Shown: piece by piece, positions 20,801-30,800 of the stretch
Numbering within the stretch: position 1 is the stretch's first letter
Layout: each line of letters opens with the position of its first letter
Assembly: GCA_035771175.1 (NCBI GenBank)
Contig: CM069598.1
Coordinates: forward strand, 15,376,438-15,440,437
Source of the DNA: Paratinospora sagittata
Lineage: Eukaryota; Streptophyta; Magnoliopsida; Ranunculales; Menispermaceae
Direction: 5' to 3'
Length of the DNA: 64,000 bases
Program-made: the position numbers and the translations under genes
The notes under the pieces: generated by a model
Databases searched by the model: none
Told to the model about the DNA's origin: nothing
Seen by the model: the letters and a program-made list of their open reading frames with translations, nothing else

Positions 20801-23021
20801 TGCCTCAAGACAAGCTCGAAGAATCTACCTTGATAACATTGCTACATATTGCTCCCACCATTGTATTTGATTGACTTGTAATTCATTTATACTTGTCTCT
20901 CATTGTGCTTTGACTGCTATCTTCCTAGTTTAAGGCAGCAAAATGCAAACAACAGTTTAGTAGTATTTGGCGCTATTGATATTGTTCAAATTTAATTCCC
21001 CCTTTTTTTTTCTGTATCTTCATTCTGTTGTTCAATGAATTATCTTGTAAACCTTTTTGACTTTCCATTCCAAATTCTTTACTGGTTGTATTTTGGTTTG
21101 GCTAGGTGTGAGGATGATAGCCTTCCATCTGTTAATTGGGTTCTTCAGCTTGCCAAAGCAGCAGTTCTAAGACATGGGGTTCGCGGACTTGTAGTTGATC
21201 CATACAATGAGCTGGATCATCAGCGCCCTCCAAGCCAGTAAGTCTTTTCCTTTATGCATTTCTAGTTTGGGACTGAACTTATTCTTTTATTTATTTATTC
21301 TTTTTTCATAGGCAATTGGATTCTTGGTATTTGATACCATGTTTATGGTGCCCTCTCTCTCCCTTCTCTCCCTTCCACATTCAGAGTGAAGCTGAAGCAA
21401 AGCTTTAAACAATTTAAGTGCTCCTTAAATCTGAAAAGAAATGATGAACTTAAAGCATAACGTAAAATAAATCCTTAATGTAAAAAAAAAAAAAAAAAGT
21501 ATAAATCCTTAACATTAACCAATGGAATTCTTGGGAAGTTATACTTCCTAATCTTTGTTAGTAAAACTATAATCCTTTACAAAACCACTGTGAGTTCCTC
21601 TATTTGTGCTAGTTCGTTTTAATTTTCTTGCAATAATTTGTTGTCATTTATGGAATCTTTTAGACCGTTCGGCTGACTCTACATCCACCACGGACATCCT
21701 TTAGAAGTCAGCCTTCTTGAGGTTTGTTGGGAAGAGGGAGGTCTTTAATAAGTGGAATTCTTCAAGAATGATTTTAATTTCAAAGGTTCGATTTTTTGTT
21801 GTCCAAGTTTTTTAACAAGTGTGAGGGAGCTCTCAGTCTCTATTATCTAGATGGTGTATTATGGTGTTCAATGGGTGAACTCATTTAACCATAGAGGTAA
21901 AAATAAAAGAGAATTCAGCAGCTCTAAGAGGGGAAGCAACTGGTCACAAGGAATTGATTAATTTAAATGAATTCTCTCCTAAATGGTGACATCGTGATAG
22001 ACATGAAATCATGCCTCTGTAAGTATAGCTGTTACTTAAGGGTCCAGGGGAACCTTAGACCTCTCTTTTTTTTCCTTCTTTTTTTTCTGTCCAATCAAAT
22101 ACAAACCCATTAACCCATTATGGAGCTCAAGTTCATAATTTATGGCTTAAAACCAGAATTTAATTCCACTCCGTTGCACAGTCTGATTACCTGAACCTGA
22201 GATGTATGTCTTTACTGGGATGTTTGTATTTTGGATATTTTCATAAGAATTTCATCTGTATCAGGACTGAGACGGAGTACGTGAGTCAGATGCTTACCAA
22301 GATTAAACGCTTTGCTCAGCATCACTCATGTCATGTCTGGTTTGTAGCTCATCCTAAGCAGGTAATGCTACTGCTAATTTTTTTCAAATTTTCCTGGATT
22401 CTGATTTGTTTTTTTTTCCCTTTTCCATTTTCCTTAATTTTCTTTTCATAAACCTGTTACAGTTGCAAAACTGGAATGGTAGTCCTCCTAATTTGTATGA
22501 CATTAGTGGAAGTGCTCACTTTATAAACAAATGTGACAATGGGATTGTCATTCACCGGAATCGGGATCCAAACGTTGGACCTGTTGACCAAGTGCAGGTG
22601 ATTTCCTCTTACACTTCAATTTAGCTCTTTAGTTGGGGAAACTAGTGTTTATATCCTCTTCACTATCTGTTTGCAGGTGTGTGTCCGCAAGGTGCGGAAT
22701 AAGGTCGTAGGAACTGTAGGAGATGCTTTCTTGACTTATAACAAGTAAACCTTTCTTTTCTCACTTTTACTTGGTTCTTTTTCTGACTCTGATGCTGCTA
22801 TAAATCTACACGTTGGGTGTTTAAAGAGTTGTTTTTATCTCTTTTGTGTGCATGCATTGTTGCATCTAAATTCGCCAGACTACCTATCTTCGGATAATGA
22901 ATTGCCCAACTGTTTGACGATTTTCCGTTTTATAGTTAATTTTCCCTATGGTGTAGTGATTTCAACATAAATGCAATTACAATTGAACAGGGTCACAGGT
23001 CAGTTCATGGACATTGATTGA
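8140..23021 (+). CDS. TWINKLE-type organellar DNA helicase/primase, C-terminal part (8 exons)
   Basis: Exons 8140-8271, 10789-10850, 17315-17398, 21106-21237, 22265-22361, 22463-22597, 22677-22744 and 22991-23021 join in frame to 741 nt: 246 residues plus TGA. All introns here are GT-AG. The product is the DnaB/RecA-like helicase domain of plant TWINKLE, which unwinds DNA for replication in mitochondria and plastids. Visible parts are Walker A GVPNSGKS (residues 11-18 of this piece), Walker B GLVVDPYNEL (Asp 124), a HPKQ motif at 166-169, and GSAHFINKCDNGIVIHRNRD at 185-204. The plant protein also has an organelle-targeting peptide and a primase (TOPRIM) half; none of that is found in 1-8139, so the 5' exons must lie outside the window. 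The introns are swollen by transposons. The reading frame itself is clean. Confidence 0.9.
8508..8940 (+). mobile_element. Truncated relative of the hAT-like element at 3966-4837
   Basis: From about 8508 to 8940 the sequence follows, with many changes, the right half of the insertion at 3966-4837. Shared landmarks are AAGTTTT.TCT.ATTT...ACTTT, TGTAATTATTGGTAATTT, and the closing AATTTTTTGAACCAAG, which parallels its AATTTTTAGACCATG. The left half and any target duplication are lost. It lies in the intron after the Walker A exon. Confidence 0.6.
9540..9679 (+). mobile_element. tRNA-derived SINE with 18-bp target duplication
   Basis: A-box-like TGGCTCAGGGCTCTCATC and B-box-like GGTCACGAGCTCGACTC are followed by a short body and an A-rich tail with interspersed G. 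It is flanked by perfect direct repeats AAGTGGTGATGGACATAG at 9522-9539 and 9680-9697. The target itself lies in an older local duplication, since GACTACATATAAGTGGTGAT recurs at about 9723. Confidence 0.82.
10672..10740. repeat. AT microsatellite and poly-T tract before exon 2
   Basis: An (AT)n run at about 10672-10703 is followed by a poly-T tract at about 10719-10740. The poly-T lies about 48 bp upstream of the next exon's acceptor. Confidence 0.85.
10789..10850 (+). CDS. TWINKLE exon 2 of the window
   Basis: 62 nt, enters in phase 0 after ATCTTTAG and leaves with two bases over before GTAAAT. It encodes VREHARKLLEKHLKKPFFNA, the charged segment after the first helicase strand. Confidence 0.9.
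11170..11280 (+). mobile_element. RTE LINE 3' tail fragment
   Basis: AATAACAAGG...AAAAGATATAATTGCTTGTAAGATAAA is followed by GACAAGGAGGAGGCGGATTT and ATGTAGCCG. This is the same order seen in the longer RTE fragment at 19885-20277. It breaks off before the TTGAG tail. Confidence 0.55.
11536..11845 (+). repeat. 5' LTR of Copia A2
   Basis: 310 bp, TG...CA, matching the A1 LTRs. The TATATATA motif near 11720 is the likely TATA box. It also has a longer CCTTTAAGG-type tandem stretch than the A1 5' LTR. Confidence 0.92.
11846..11857 (+). promoter_or_regulatory. Primer-binding site of Copia A2
   Basis: TGGTATCAGAGC directly follows the LTR: a full match to the standard initiator tRNA-Met primer site of plant Copia elements. 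Confidence 0.92.
12252..12986 (+). pseudogene. Copia A2 protease and pre-integrase
   Basis: The frame starts with MSVTSETVPEGFNQDDIERL and is interrupted by a TAG at 12402-12404. It then carries the protease motif VIDSGATDHMTN and the HHCC pre-integrase finger ending CEVCELAKHKR, and stops with TAA at 12984-12986, where copy A1 reads on. No gag domain precedes it: about 400 bp of leader, including a short open frame at 11933-12139 of no known domain, separates it from the primer site. Confidence 0.87.
12987..13694 (+). pseudogene. Copia A2 integrase
   Basis: It contains HSDIWGPSP, FIDDCTRVSWIFLLK, FRSDNARDYFN, and TPQQNGVAERNNGHLLDTIR, the D, D and E regions of a Copia integrase core, then SYWGEVVLTATHLINRLPS and FGCVSFIHVHQPNRGKLDPR. 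An indel near 13605 throws it out of frame with the following RT. Unlike copy A1 it has no nested insertion. Confidence 0.87.
13726..15649 (+). pseudogene. Copia A2 reverse transcriptase-RNase H
   Basis: A 580-residue frame (13726-15468) has the RT motifs QQFDVKNTFLHGDLEEEIY and LLVYVDDIIMIGN and the RNase H text AYTDSDYAG and SSAEVEF. Near 15461 two bases are missing compared with copy A1, giving an early stop at 15466-15468. Homology continues in another frame through DNKSA and HIEIDRHF equivalents to about 15649, where the 3' deletion begins. Confidence 0.88.
15650..15684 (+). repeat. Residual 3' LTR end of Copia A2
   Basis: Only the last ~35 bp (GTTACATCTTTGTGTC through TATTTAACA) remain, joined directly to the end of RNase H. 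The intact TAGAA duplication follows. Confidence 0.9.
15690..17314. other. TWINKLE intron sequence
   Basis: No further gene was found. The phrase GCTATAGCTGATAGGTGGAAGCC-like near 16445 recurs in weaker form near 16630 (AAAGCTATAGATGATCGGTGG). This hints at a short local duplication or an old repeat of unknown type. Confidence 0.4.
17315..17398 (+). CDS. TWINKLE exon 3 of the window
   Basis: 84 nt between CATCTGTAG and GTGAGA. It encodes YSASVERMSVEDLERGKEWL and on to FHLI, with split codons at both ends that join in frame with the neighbouring exons. Confidence 0.9.
17747..17801. repeat. AT microsatellite
   Basis: An uninterrupted run of about 27 AT units in the TWINKLE intron; likely length-variable between individuals. 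Confidence 0.95.
17815..17905 (+). mobile_element. RTE LINE 3' tail
   Basis: GTGGAGGAAACAGATTCATG is followed by TAGCCGACCCCC, TAGTTGGAAAAAGGCTTA and a short TTGAGTTGAG tail, as in the copy at 1-108. Confidence 0.65.
18157..18458. mobile_element. Tourist-like MITE (PIF/Harbinger type)
   Basis: A 302-bp segment has imperfect inverted ends: GGGTGAGTTCAGTTGCTGAG at the left, and TGGTGTGTTTGGTAGGTAAG as the complement of the right end. It is flanked by TAA on both sides (18154-18156 and 18459-18461). The interior is rich in TTTTCTCGAGAAAA- and TTTTCTTGAGAAAA-like palindromes. A related element lies at 50323-50684. No transposase is encoded. Confidence 0.6.
18462..19884. other. TWINKLE intron sequence
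   Basis: AT-rich, no recognisable coding sequence. Phrases near 19130-19160 (TTACCAAATGCCACC before TAA) resemble one end of another Tourist-like MITE, but I could not identify the partner end. Confidence 0.35.
19885..20277 (+). mobile_element. RTE LINE 3' fragment with C-terminal coding remnant
   Basis: Broken frames keep the end of an RTE reverse-transcriptase protein: LYGTN.W, KIKNRNEYIRG.IGVASMGDK, then a diverged RWFGHLLKR-like stretch. They are followed by the family's 3' tail (AGTGAAGGGAGCATATTCAT, TAGTTGGAAAAAGCTT, GTTGAGTTGAG). It is the longest of four RTE pieces in or beside this locus. Several stops are present. Confidence 0.7.
20278..21105. other. TWINKLE intron sequence with degenerate repeat
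   Basis: Two stretches, about 20290-20370 and 20750-20835, carry GGTGATGCCTC / AGGCGCATGCTTGAG-type text that looks like a worn dispersed repeat, possibly one element's two arms. No gene is seen. Confidence 0.3.
21106..21237 (+). CDS. TWINKLE exon 4 with Walker B
   Basis: 132 nt between TTGGCTAG and GTAAGT. It encodes CEDDSLPSVNWVLQLAKAAV and on through VRGLVVDPYNELDHQRPPS. The Asp of LVVD is the Walker B residue that supports Mg-ATP hydrolysis. Confidence 0.94.
21238..22264. other. TWINKLE intron
   Basis: About 1 kb with GT-AG ends. It contains an A-run near 21482-21499 flanked by similar ATAAATCCTTAA phrases, perhaps a tiny insertion. No gene. Confidence 0.5.
22265..22361 (+). CDS. TWINKLE exon 5
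   Basis: 97 nt after TGTATCAG and before GTAATG. It encodes TETEYVSQMLTKIKRFAQHH and SCHVWFVAHPKQ, the strand and loop after Walker B. Confidence 0.94.
22463..22597 (+). CDS. TWINKLE exon 6
   Basis: 135 nt, phase 0, after GTTACAG and before GTGATT. It encodes PNLYDISGSAHFINKCDNGI and VIHRNRD, a highly conserved stretch of the helicase core. Confidence 0.94.
22677..22744 (+). CDS. TWINKLE exon 7
   Basis: 68 nt after TTTGCAG and before GTAAAC. It encodes VCVRKVRNKVVGTVGDAFLT and YN; the VRKVRNK segment is a conserved basic strand of the helicase. Confidence 0.93.
22991..23021 (+). CDS. TWINKLE last exon
   Basis: 31 nt after TTGAACAG: the codons for VTGQFMDID and TGA. It joins exon 7 in frame through a split Lys codon. 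Confidence 0.88.
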
Positions 23022-23420
23022 TGAGGCTGCCACCAAGAGTCTATAAGACACCATTACCAACGTCGTGTTTGATAAATTTACGACAAGCAACTAAATTGCA
23101 AATATGGTTCTGGATCGGATTCTTCACTTCCCAATCTCCTGAAGCTAACCAAAGGAAACTTCTCTTCCTTTTGTGAAAGCTTACTGGTAATTTTGGCAGA
23201 ACCAAAGATGATTCTAAAACATCAAAGGAAGATGGAGACTAACGCATTTCCGGACCCGTAAAACAACAGCATGGGAGGAGACATACTGCTCGTGTAGCAT
23301 TTTTCAGGAATTTCGATTACTTTTGGGTAGGGTAGTACCCATGATTCTGATATTGTATTACTATATTTGTTGTTATATTAGCCAAATGAAGCCACCAAAA
23401 AAAAAAAAAAAAAAATCAGA
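23022..23420 (+). other. Probable 3' UTR of TWINKLE
   Basis: Non-coding sequence after the stop. An A-run at about 23398-23415 may mark the end region of the transcript. No canonical AATAAA is obvious, so the end is not fixed. Confidence 0.4.
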
Positions 23421-25080
23421 AAGAAAGTAAATTAAGAAGTTAAAGTGAAATGTGTTTTCTTGATTTGTTAGCTTTTTATCAGATAACATTTACCATTTGA
23501 TTATTGTATTTTTCATTAGAATTAGAGGCTGGATGTTTTTATGGAAAATGGCATTTCAATTAAGTGTATATTAAAATATATATATTTAAATTAAAGCTAA
23601 CTAAATAATTTTAACATTTTGAAAATTAATCGAAGTCTCCTTTAGAAAGGTTGAGATGGAGAAGTAGGTAATTCAAATAATGGCCAGTTAGTTAATATAT
23701 ATTTTTGAGATAATGGTATCCTAGTTTCATACCCTTAATGTCCGATGCAAACTAGTTTACCGGTACTTACACACCTACTATGCATCAGTTGGAATAATCA
23801 GAAAAATAATCTCTCAAATCCAAGAATCAAACTTTAGACTTTTGCCTTAATAAAAGTCTTTTACCCTTATCCCGAACCATCTAGTCAATGCCTGATGGGT
23901 AGCAAGTTAGTTAATATTAATTATTCCATTAAATGAAAACTCTTGAGAAAGATATGGTTCAGAAGATAATTAATCCAAACAACTAAGCAGTACAAATTAA
24001 TATAAATGATAATGATGATTAGTTAGGCGTGCGTTAGGCCCAGATACCTAGGTTTCAAAAATTATAATAATAATGATGATGATGTTGATATTTAATAACT
24101 CAAATATAAAGATTTTTTAAATCAACAATAAATTGGTTTAATAAATATCATAATTACAAATTCTAGAATTTCAACTCAATTTAGGTAAATGTTCTTTTCA
24201 TTCATTATTAGTAGCTTGTACTTTCTCATTTCTCTTTTCTTGGTTGGTTAAGGTGGTTGAGCATTTAAATCTAACACAAATTAATATTTATGCTTGTTTA
24301 ATTACGTGATCTAGCTTTATATGTTAATGAGCAAAATCTAACTGTCATTTGAAGCATGATGAAGACAAAAATATATACACTATTAGTATAAAATTAATTA
24401 GTAGTTCAACAAAGTGTTCAAAAAAAAAAAATGATCTTTATGGCACGTGTCAATCAAAGAATAAATATGGAAAATTTTTTATGGTCCATTAATATAATAA
24501 AATTCAAAGCTGCACGATGTTACTTTGTTCAATTAAAGGGATAGAGACAAATAAGGCTCTCCAAACTTTTAAGTTCCTTTTCTACATATTCATATATATA
24601 TAATAAAGAGTACCTGCATCATTCAATGATATTTTTATTAAATGGGCCCTTTATTTATTTGATTTGACTGTATAAGATGGGCCTTCTTTTCTTCTCCTTT
24701 GTCCTCTAATTGACGCATTTAATTTGATTCCTTCGAAACAAACCACTAGTATTTTGTCTTTGATGGTGATTGATGTATCCTCTCTTCCCTTTACGAAATG
24801 TTACATTTATTAAACTAATAGTATAATTATAATAACTATGATTCTAATAAAATCAACATATATGTATGTGTGTGTTTATCCTTAGTATGCCTACAATGTA
24901 AGCCACCTGTAGATTTCATGCTCTAAAGCCTTTTTAATCAGGGTAAGTGTGTTTGCGTCTAACCATTGAACCAATCTACCATTAGTTAGGTGATTATGAT
25001 ATTTTGTATTAGATTAATGAAAAAATAATTTAAAAGAATGGATCAGACTTAAAGTACTATACCCTTTTGAAAGTGTAATA
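23421..25080. other. AT-rich intergenic DNA
   Basis: No gene and no clear element is seen; only short simple-sequence runs such as ATAATGATGATG near 24068. Confidence 0.5.
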
Positions 25081-25319
25081 AAATGAATAGTGTAGGACAC
25101 AACAAAAATAAGCCTTTTAAAAAGTGTTTATCCTACAATGCACACTAAAGAGGTTGGATAGGAGTACAATGCCTACCTATAGAACTTCAAGTTTTTTCAG
25201 TTATGTACATCACAAAAAGGCTATTTATAGCCGAGGATCAGGCTCATTTGCATGTCATGAGGCTGTTTTGTTAAACATTATATTTCTGGCTAGGAACTCG
25301 GTAAATATGGTATCAGAGT
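25081..25319 (+). repeat. Possible Copia LTR remnant with primer site
   Basis: A TATTTATAGCC motif near 25219 (TATA-like) is followed about 85 bp later by TGGTATCAGAG (25308-25318), the standard initiator tRNA-Met primer text. The sequence before it could be the end of an LTR. No coding region follows, and the 5' edge is not defined. Confidence 0.35.
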
Positions 25320-25844
25320 TTTAACTAATTAAGATATTATTATTTGTTTATAGGAGTACTTAACCGCGTTCAAATCACGATTGAATATGCCTCTTGAACA
25401 TCTTCAAATGGCGCATATACATCCATTTTTTAGATCGATAAAACTTGATGTTGTACCTTATCCAACGGTCATGATTTACTTGCACAACCAAAGTCATATA
25501 TAGAATAAATGATTTAGGGACCAATAGATTTACAAATACCATATACATTTTCAAGTGGTTTGTTGTATATACATATATTAAATATTGTGTGCTTATGGGG
25601 ATTGAATCTCAACCAATATCGATATTGTTATGTTGTTATTGTCCTTAATAAGCCACCTCTAATTAAGCTCAAGGATGAGGTTTTATTCTAAAATGTATTA
25701 ATGCTAATGAAGAAGAGATCCACTCTTACATCCCGTGTGATGACACATCTATTTTAATATGACTGTGGCTTTTGGTACATATATATTCAACAACAGACTT
25801 TTTTTTTCCGAAATGAAAATACCAGGGATTTCATTAAGAAAGAT

Positions 25845-26151
25845 CGTTGGACAGAGGAATATGGAATCAGATGCAGCTACAGCACCAACGATCCCACATG
25901 GGGCTATAACCAACACTGTCACAAGGGAATCATCTAGAAAGGCATCCACCAATCACAGGAGTCCACATAGCTCAGTTTATTAAGATCTGGATTAGCCAAT
26001 AGTTGTTATCCATGTGTATATTCAATTGTCTATATATATACAACACACTATGTCACTGTAAAGTTATCAGAGAATATAATATAATTTCTAATCTCTGCAA
26101 TTCCTTTCTCCGCTCTTTCTCTGCATCTTCTTTCTTCCTCTAAATCTTTCA
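25845..26151 (+). repeat. 5' LTR of Copia B
   Basis: 307 bp. It matches 33605-33787 over GTTGGACA through CAATTGTCTATATATA. The terminal TG is mutated to CG. TATATATATA near 26030 is the likely TATA box. Confidence 0.88.
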
Positions 26152-26163
26152 TGGTATCAGAGC
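26152..26163 (+). promoter_or_regulatory. Primer-binding site of Copia B
   Basis: TGGTATCAGAGC directly follows the LTR end, matching the initiator tRNA-Met primer consensus. Confidence 0.92.
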
Positions 26164-26192
26164 CTCTCTGATCAAAGCTCCCTTTAATCCAA

Positions 26193-27149
26193 ATGGCATC
26201 ATCATGCACCTTTCCTATCCTTTCTACAACCTTATCTTTTGATGCTACCATCGTTGTTTCACAGAAAGCTAAGCTTCCAAGCTTGAATCAGCCCTTATCC
26301 ATCAAACTTGATCAAAACAATTACTTGCTGTGGAAGAATCAATTACACAATGATATTATTGCCAATGGGCTGGAAGGTTACATTGATGGATCTACACCAT
26401 GTCCTCCTCAGTTCTCTGAAGTGAATCCTTAAGAGATCAATCCTCTTTATACATTTTGGCAGTGTCTCAATCGCCTGGTCATGAGTTGGCTTTACTCTTC
26501 CCTCACTGAGTCTATGATCAGCCAGATTGTTGGGTTTGCTATAACATCTGAGATATGGCACACATTGGCTCGCACATATGAAGCCGCTTCGCAATCTCGC
26601 CTATTAGAACTTCGTATGGAAATTCAGTCTGTCAAGAAGGATGGCTTGTCCGCTGATGATTATGTGTCCAAACACAAAACCATTGTTGATCAGCTTGTCG
26701 CCAGTGGTGAGCCATTATCTGTGCGTGATCAGCTTATCTACTTATATCAAGGCTTGGGACCGGAATACAATCCTCTAGTAACATCACTCAACTTTAGAAC
26801 TACTCCCCCTTCTTTTGAGGACATTCATAGCCTTCTCTTGAGCTATGACTTGTGATTAACTCGCCAAAACGTCGTTGATCACTTGAATCTGGCTGCTACT
26901 CAGGCCCATATGGTCTCTCATACCAGTTTTCATAAGAAATCACCACAGCAACCTGCACAGTTTCGTGGGACTTTCTTCTCATTTCAGAACACTCGCCCAC
27001 CTACTCATTCTTTTGGGTCTCGTTATGGATCTGCAGGTGTTCTTGGCAAACCACAAGGGGTTCAACCCATGCCCTGGCGCCCTTCTACCAAAGGGAAATC
27101 GAGATGTCAAATCTGCAACAAACTCGGCCATATTGCCTCCAATTGTTAA
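26193..27149 (+). pseudogene. Copia B gag
   Basis: The reading begins MASSCTFPIL and carries the Copia gag text PLSIKLDQNNYLLWKNQL near residue 30. A UBN2-type domain follows (SAD(D)YVSKHKTIVDQL, LGPEYNPLVTSL), and it ends with a CCHC zinc knuckle CQICNKLGHIASNC. In-frame stops occur at about 26430, 26853 and 27147, the last just after the knuckle. The capsid-type domain that family A lacks is plainly present here. Confidence 0.88.
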
Positions 27150-27839
27150 CATCGGGCTAACTTCTCTTATCAGCCCCAACAAGACCGCTTGCCTGGTCCT
27201 TCTACTCCTTGCCCCTGCTGCATCGCCTACTATGGCTGCTTATCTTGGTGCAGTCCATAATACACCTTTTGGCACTTCTGCTAATACTACTTGGTTTATG
27301 GACTCTGGTGCTACACATCATCTTATGCTAGATCTGAATGCTCTGCATACATTTACCCCATTTACTGGTTCTGACCAAGTTATGGTAGGAAATGGTATGA
27401 CCCTCCCTATTACTAACCTTGGCCAAGTTTCCCTTGCCTCTTCTGTTAATCCTTTAATTCTTTTCAATGTCTTACATACTCCTTCCATTTCAAAACAACT
27501 CATTAGTGTTTCTCGTTTATGTTCGGATAATAATGTTTTTGTGGAATTTCACTATTCTTACTTCTTGGTGAAGATCAACTCACGAAGCAGGTACTTCTTC
27601 GGGGTCCTCTTGAACGTGGTCTTTGTGCCCTATGTCCCTCCGGATCAGTTCCTAGTGCTTTTTCAGCCAAGTTGCAGTCCACTTCTTCTAATAATCTGTC
27701 CATGTGGCATGCTCGCTTAGGACATCCTGCTTATAGTGTTTTATCTCATGTTTTGCGTCATTGTAATTTGTCTTGTCCGTTGTCTTCTTCATATGATATT
27801 AATAAAATTTGTCATTCTTGTCGTATTGCTAAGAATTGT
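27150..27839 (+). pseudogene. Copia B protease and pre-integrase
   Basis: The protease motif TTWFMDSGATHHLM is followed, after a frameshift near 27580, by the pre-integrase finger LSMWHARLGHPAYSVL...CHSCRIAKN. The frame is cut at 27840 by the nested LTR and resumes at 31009 (LPFSSSNKSASKPF). Confidence 0.85.
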
Positions 27840-30800
27840 TGCGGCGACCCACACCCCAGACCGTCATTCCTCATAGATCAGCATGTGAAAGTGCCAGGGT
27901 GAGACGCCCAGCGTAGGCATCCACGACCACCTCAAATTATCTCATGAGATGATGAGGACCCTACAAGCCTCAACCAGACTCTCCATAGAGTCCCCAAAAA
28001 TTTTGTTTTTTGAAACCACATCAACCTGATAAACTTAGCAATTCTAATATCATAACATGTACATCCACATGAATCAACATGATATAAACTCCCAATGAAC
28101 AAGGCAATAATCATAAAGGTCATATTAGTCCCCAAATGAACATAAGACAATGATCCTTAAATAAAACATACAACCATGATCATAAAAGTCCTCAATTAAA
28201 CCCAAAATAGTCTAAGGCAACATGCCTAGACCCATCATCAAGTCCAAGTCCAAGACATATAACCAAATACATCAAAATCAAGGCCACAAGGCCAATATAC
28301 ATCAACAAACCATAATCCCTCTCACCATCTAGGTTTAACAAATGTTATAGATTACATATGTATCAAAATAAGCAAAACAATATACATATGTAAATAAAGG
28401 ACATCCATCCATATACATCAAACCTCGACTCACGTCAGGATGTCCCTAACTGCTGCAGTGGCAAGCTCTCAAGCGTATGCTATGCCCTTGCCCTTACCCT
28501 TATCAGTAGAACCTGAAAAAAGAGTGAGAGTATGAGCCAACGCCCTAGTGAATAGTGTTCAATTATGCCATCAATTATACGTCTATAAAGTCATATATGC
28601 ATATGCATGAAATTATGCTCATAAGTATGTGAAACATAAAACACATAATAAAATAAGCATCAACCATTTTCATGCACATTTAAAAACTCCACCGACCCCT
28701 AGTTATATTTACAAACCGTAGGTCGGTTCTCCATCTTGGAGTATAACTTGTATCCTAGGATCGTCTCATCCTGATCATTTCACTTTCAACCTAAGTGAAA
28801 TGATCCTACCAGCGGGGTATTACATACACAACCGCCATGGGTCATCTTATCCTGACAATTCACTTCCAGCCTAAGTGGAATGATCCTGCCAGCAGGGAAT
28901 TACATACACAACCGCCATTGGTCATCTCATCCTGATCATCCACTTTCAGCCTAAGTGACATGATCCTACCAGCGGGGTATTAAATACTCAACCGCCATTG
29001 GGTTATGTTGGCCTCATACCCCTAACCTTCGTTGATAGAAGATTCTACCTCAACCCTCTAGAAAAGTTAGTTTGGAAACATGCACAAGCTTCCTAGGACC
29101 ATCTAAGGAACTTAGCTTGAAACACCAAGCTTCTAGAGTTTCAAAGCATGTCATTTTAAAACATATTAAACACATGCATTTCTCAATGATATTTCATGAC
29201 ATTCAACATACAAGTATAATTTAATACGATGACATAAGTAATAAACAAAATGAACAACTACTCACAACCAATGCCACGCAAGCAAAGCTATCCACACCGA
29301 CCTACACGAATCCCAATGCAAAATAAGATCCTATAAACTATAGATTCATGCACATGCATCAATTATCATGACCATCCATACATAGACACACTAATCATGA
29401 TCAATTCCTAATCCAACAAGTCCATGTGCATTTAATTTTCATCATGAGTTTTCCATCTCATGATCAACCTCGACATTCGTGTCAAGCCACTAATAAGGCT
29501 ATTTCCCAAAACTAAGACAATCACTTCGTCTAGGTCCTTCAGTCCTAACACAAGTCCAAACCATTTAAAATCATGCAAGATTGATTATAATCAAGTCAAT
29601 TCTTCAATTCAAATCAATACATGGCATATGACCCAATTTGGAAAAAATTTCTACAATAGGCATAGAGTCAAATTGCACTAAGTCATACAAAATTAACTTA
29701 GGTTCAAGCATTTTAAACCCATGATTCCATTCAATTTAGGTCCAATTAGATAATCCCCAAGTCAATTTGATCAATTGATTTGGTTTAGGTCAAAAGCCCC
29801 AATTTGGACAAAATCAAGCTCTATGCCGATTTTACACTACAACTAGGGTTTCCGATGGATAAAAATACTGAACACCACCCTTAATCAACCAGAATCAACC
29901 ATTTATTCAACATAGTTGACATGCAAGTCCAAAGGTAATCCGTAAGTTCGATTTCTAGGGTTTAGGGGAAAATGGGAAAAATGGTACCATTGGGTTCCAA
30001 ATCCACCAAGGAACCTAAATCTTTGCCATACACCACGACCCTAAGGGTTTCACACGAAACCCTAACCCTTTACATCATCAAAACGAGGTGAAGTTCATGC
30101 AAAATGCAATCCAAGTGTAGATCTAGGTTAAAGAAGGTTGTTTCTATCATGAACAAGCTCAAAAGAGCAAAATCAGCCAACCTAAGGTTAGGGAACACCC
30201 AAAACTGTGACCCATGGAGAAAACGACACCATTAGAAAGCTTACTCTCACCTTCAATGGTTATTTCATGGAGAAAAATGGAGGAAAACACTTACTTTGGG
30301 ATGTAAATGGTGAAGATTTCCCTTGAAAATCCTAGCTTTCCTCCCTTCTTCCTTCTCCAATTCGTTGGCAACCTTTCCCCTCTTTTTATACACTGAAAAT
30401 GGCCATTTTTGACCAAAAAACGTGCCCAAAAAATGTATCAACGTCCTCCCAGCGCATGAGCGTCCTCCCTTTCGCCCAAAACACTCATTTTTCATTTTGC
30501 TACTAGGCGCTCAATACACATTAGAATTTAGCATATGCCCACTCGTTTTCTATGTAAAAATGTGTTCCAGACTCATTTTTAATATCCCTAGGTCCATTTG
30601 ACACGCCAATAATTAATTATCATTTAATCAACACATATACACTACATATTTCATTGTAAATGTCATATTTACCATGTGTTGAAGTACAACCTTCCCATAT
30701 ATCAAAGGTGCATTAAATGAGGACATTTAATGGAGAGTTTTCAACAAGTCACAAGTCAAGATGATGACTTGATCACCAAGTTACTTATGTGAAGCTTCTT

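Noticed and set aside
28761..29000. CRISPR or regulatory array from three regular ~80-bp units
   Set aside because: They are contiguous tandem duplicates inside an LTR with no unique spacers.
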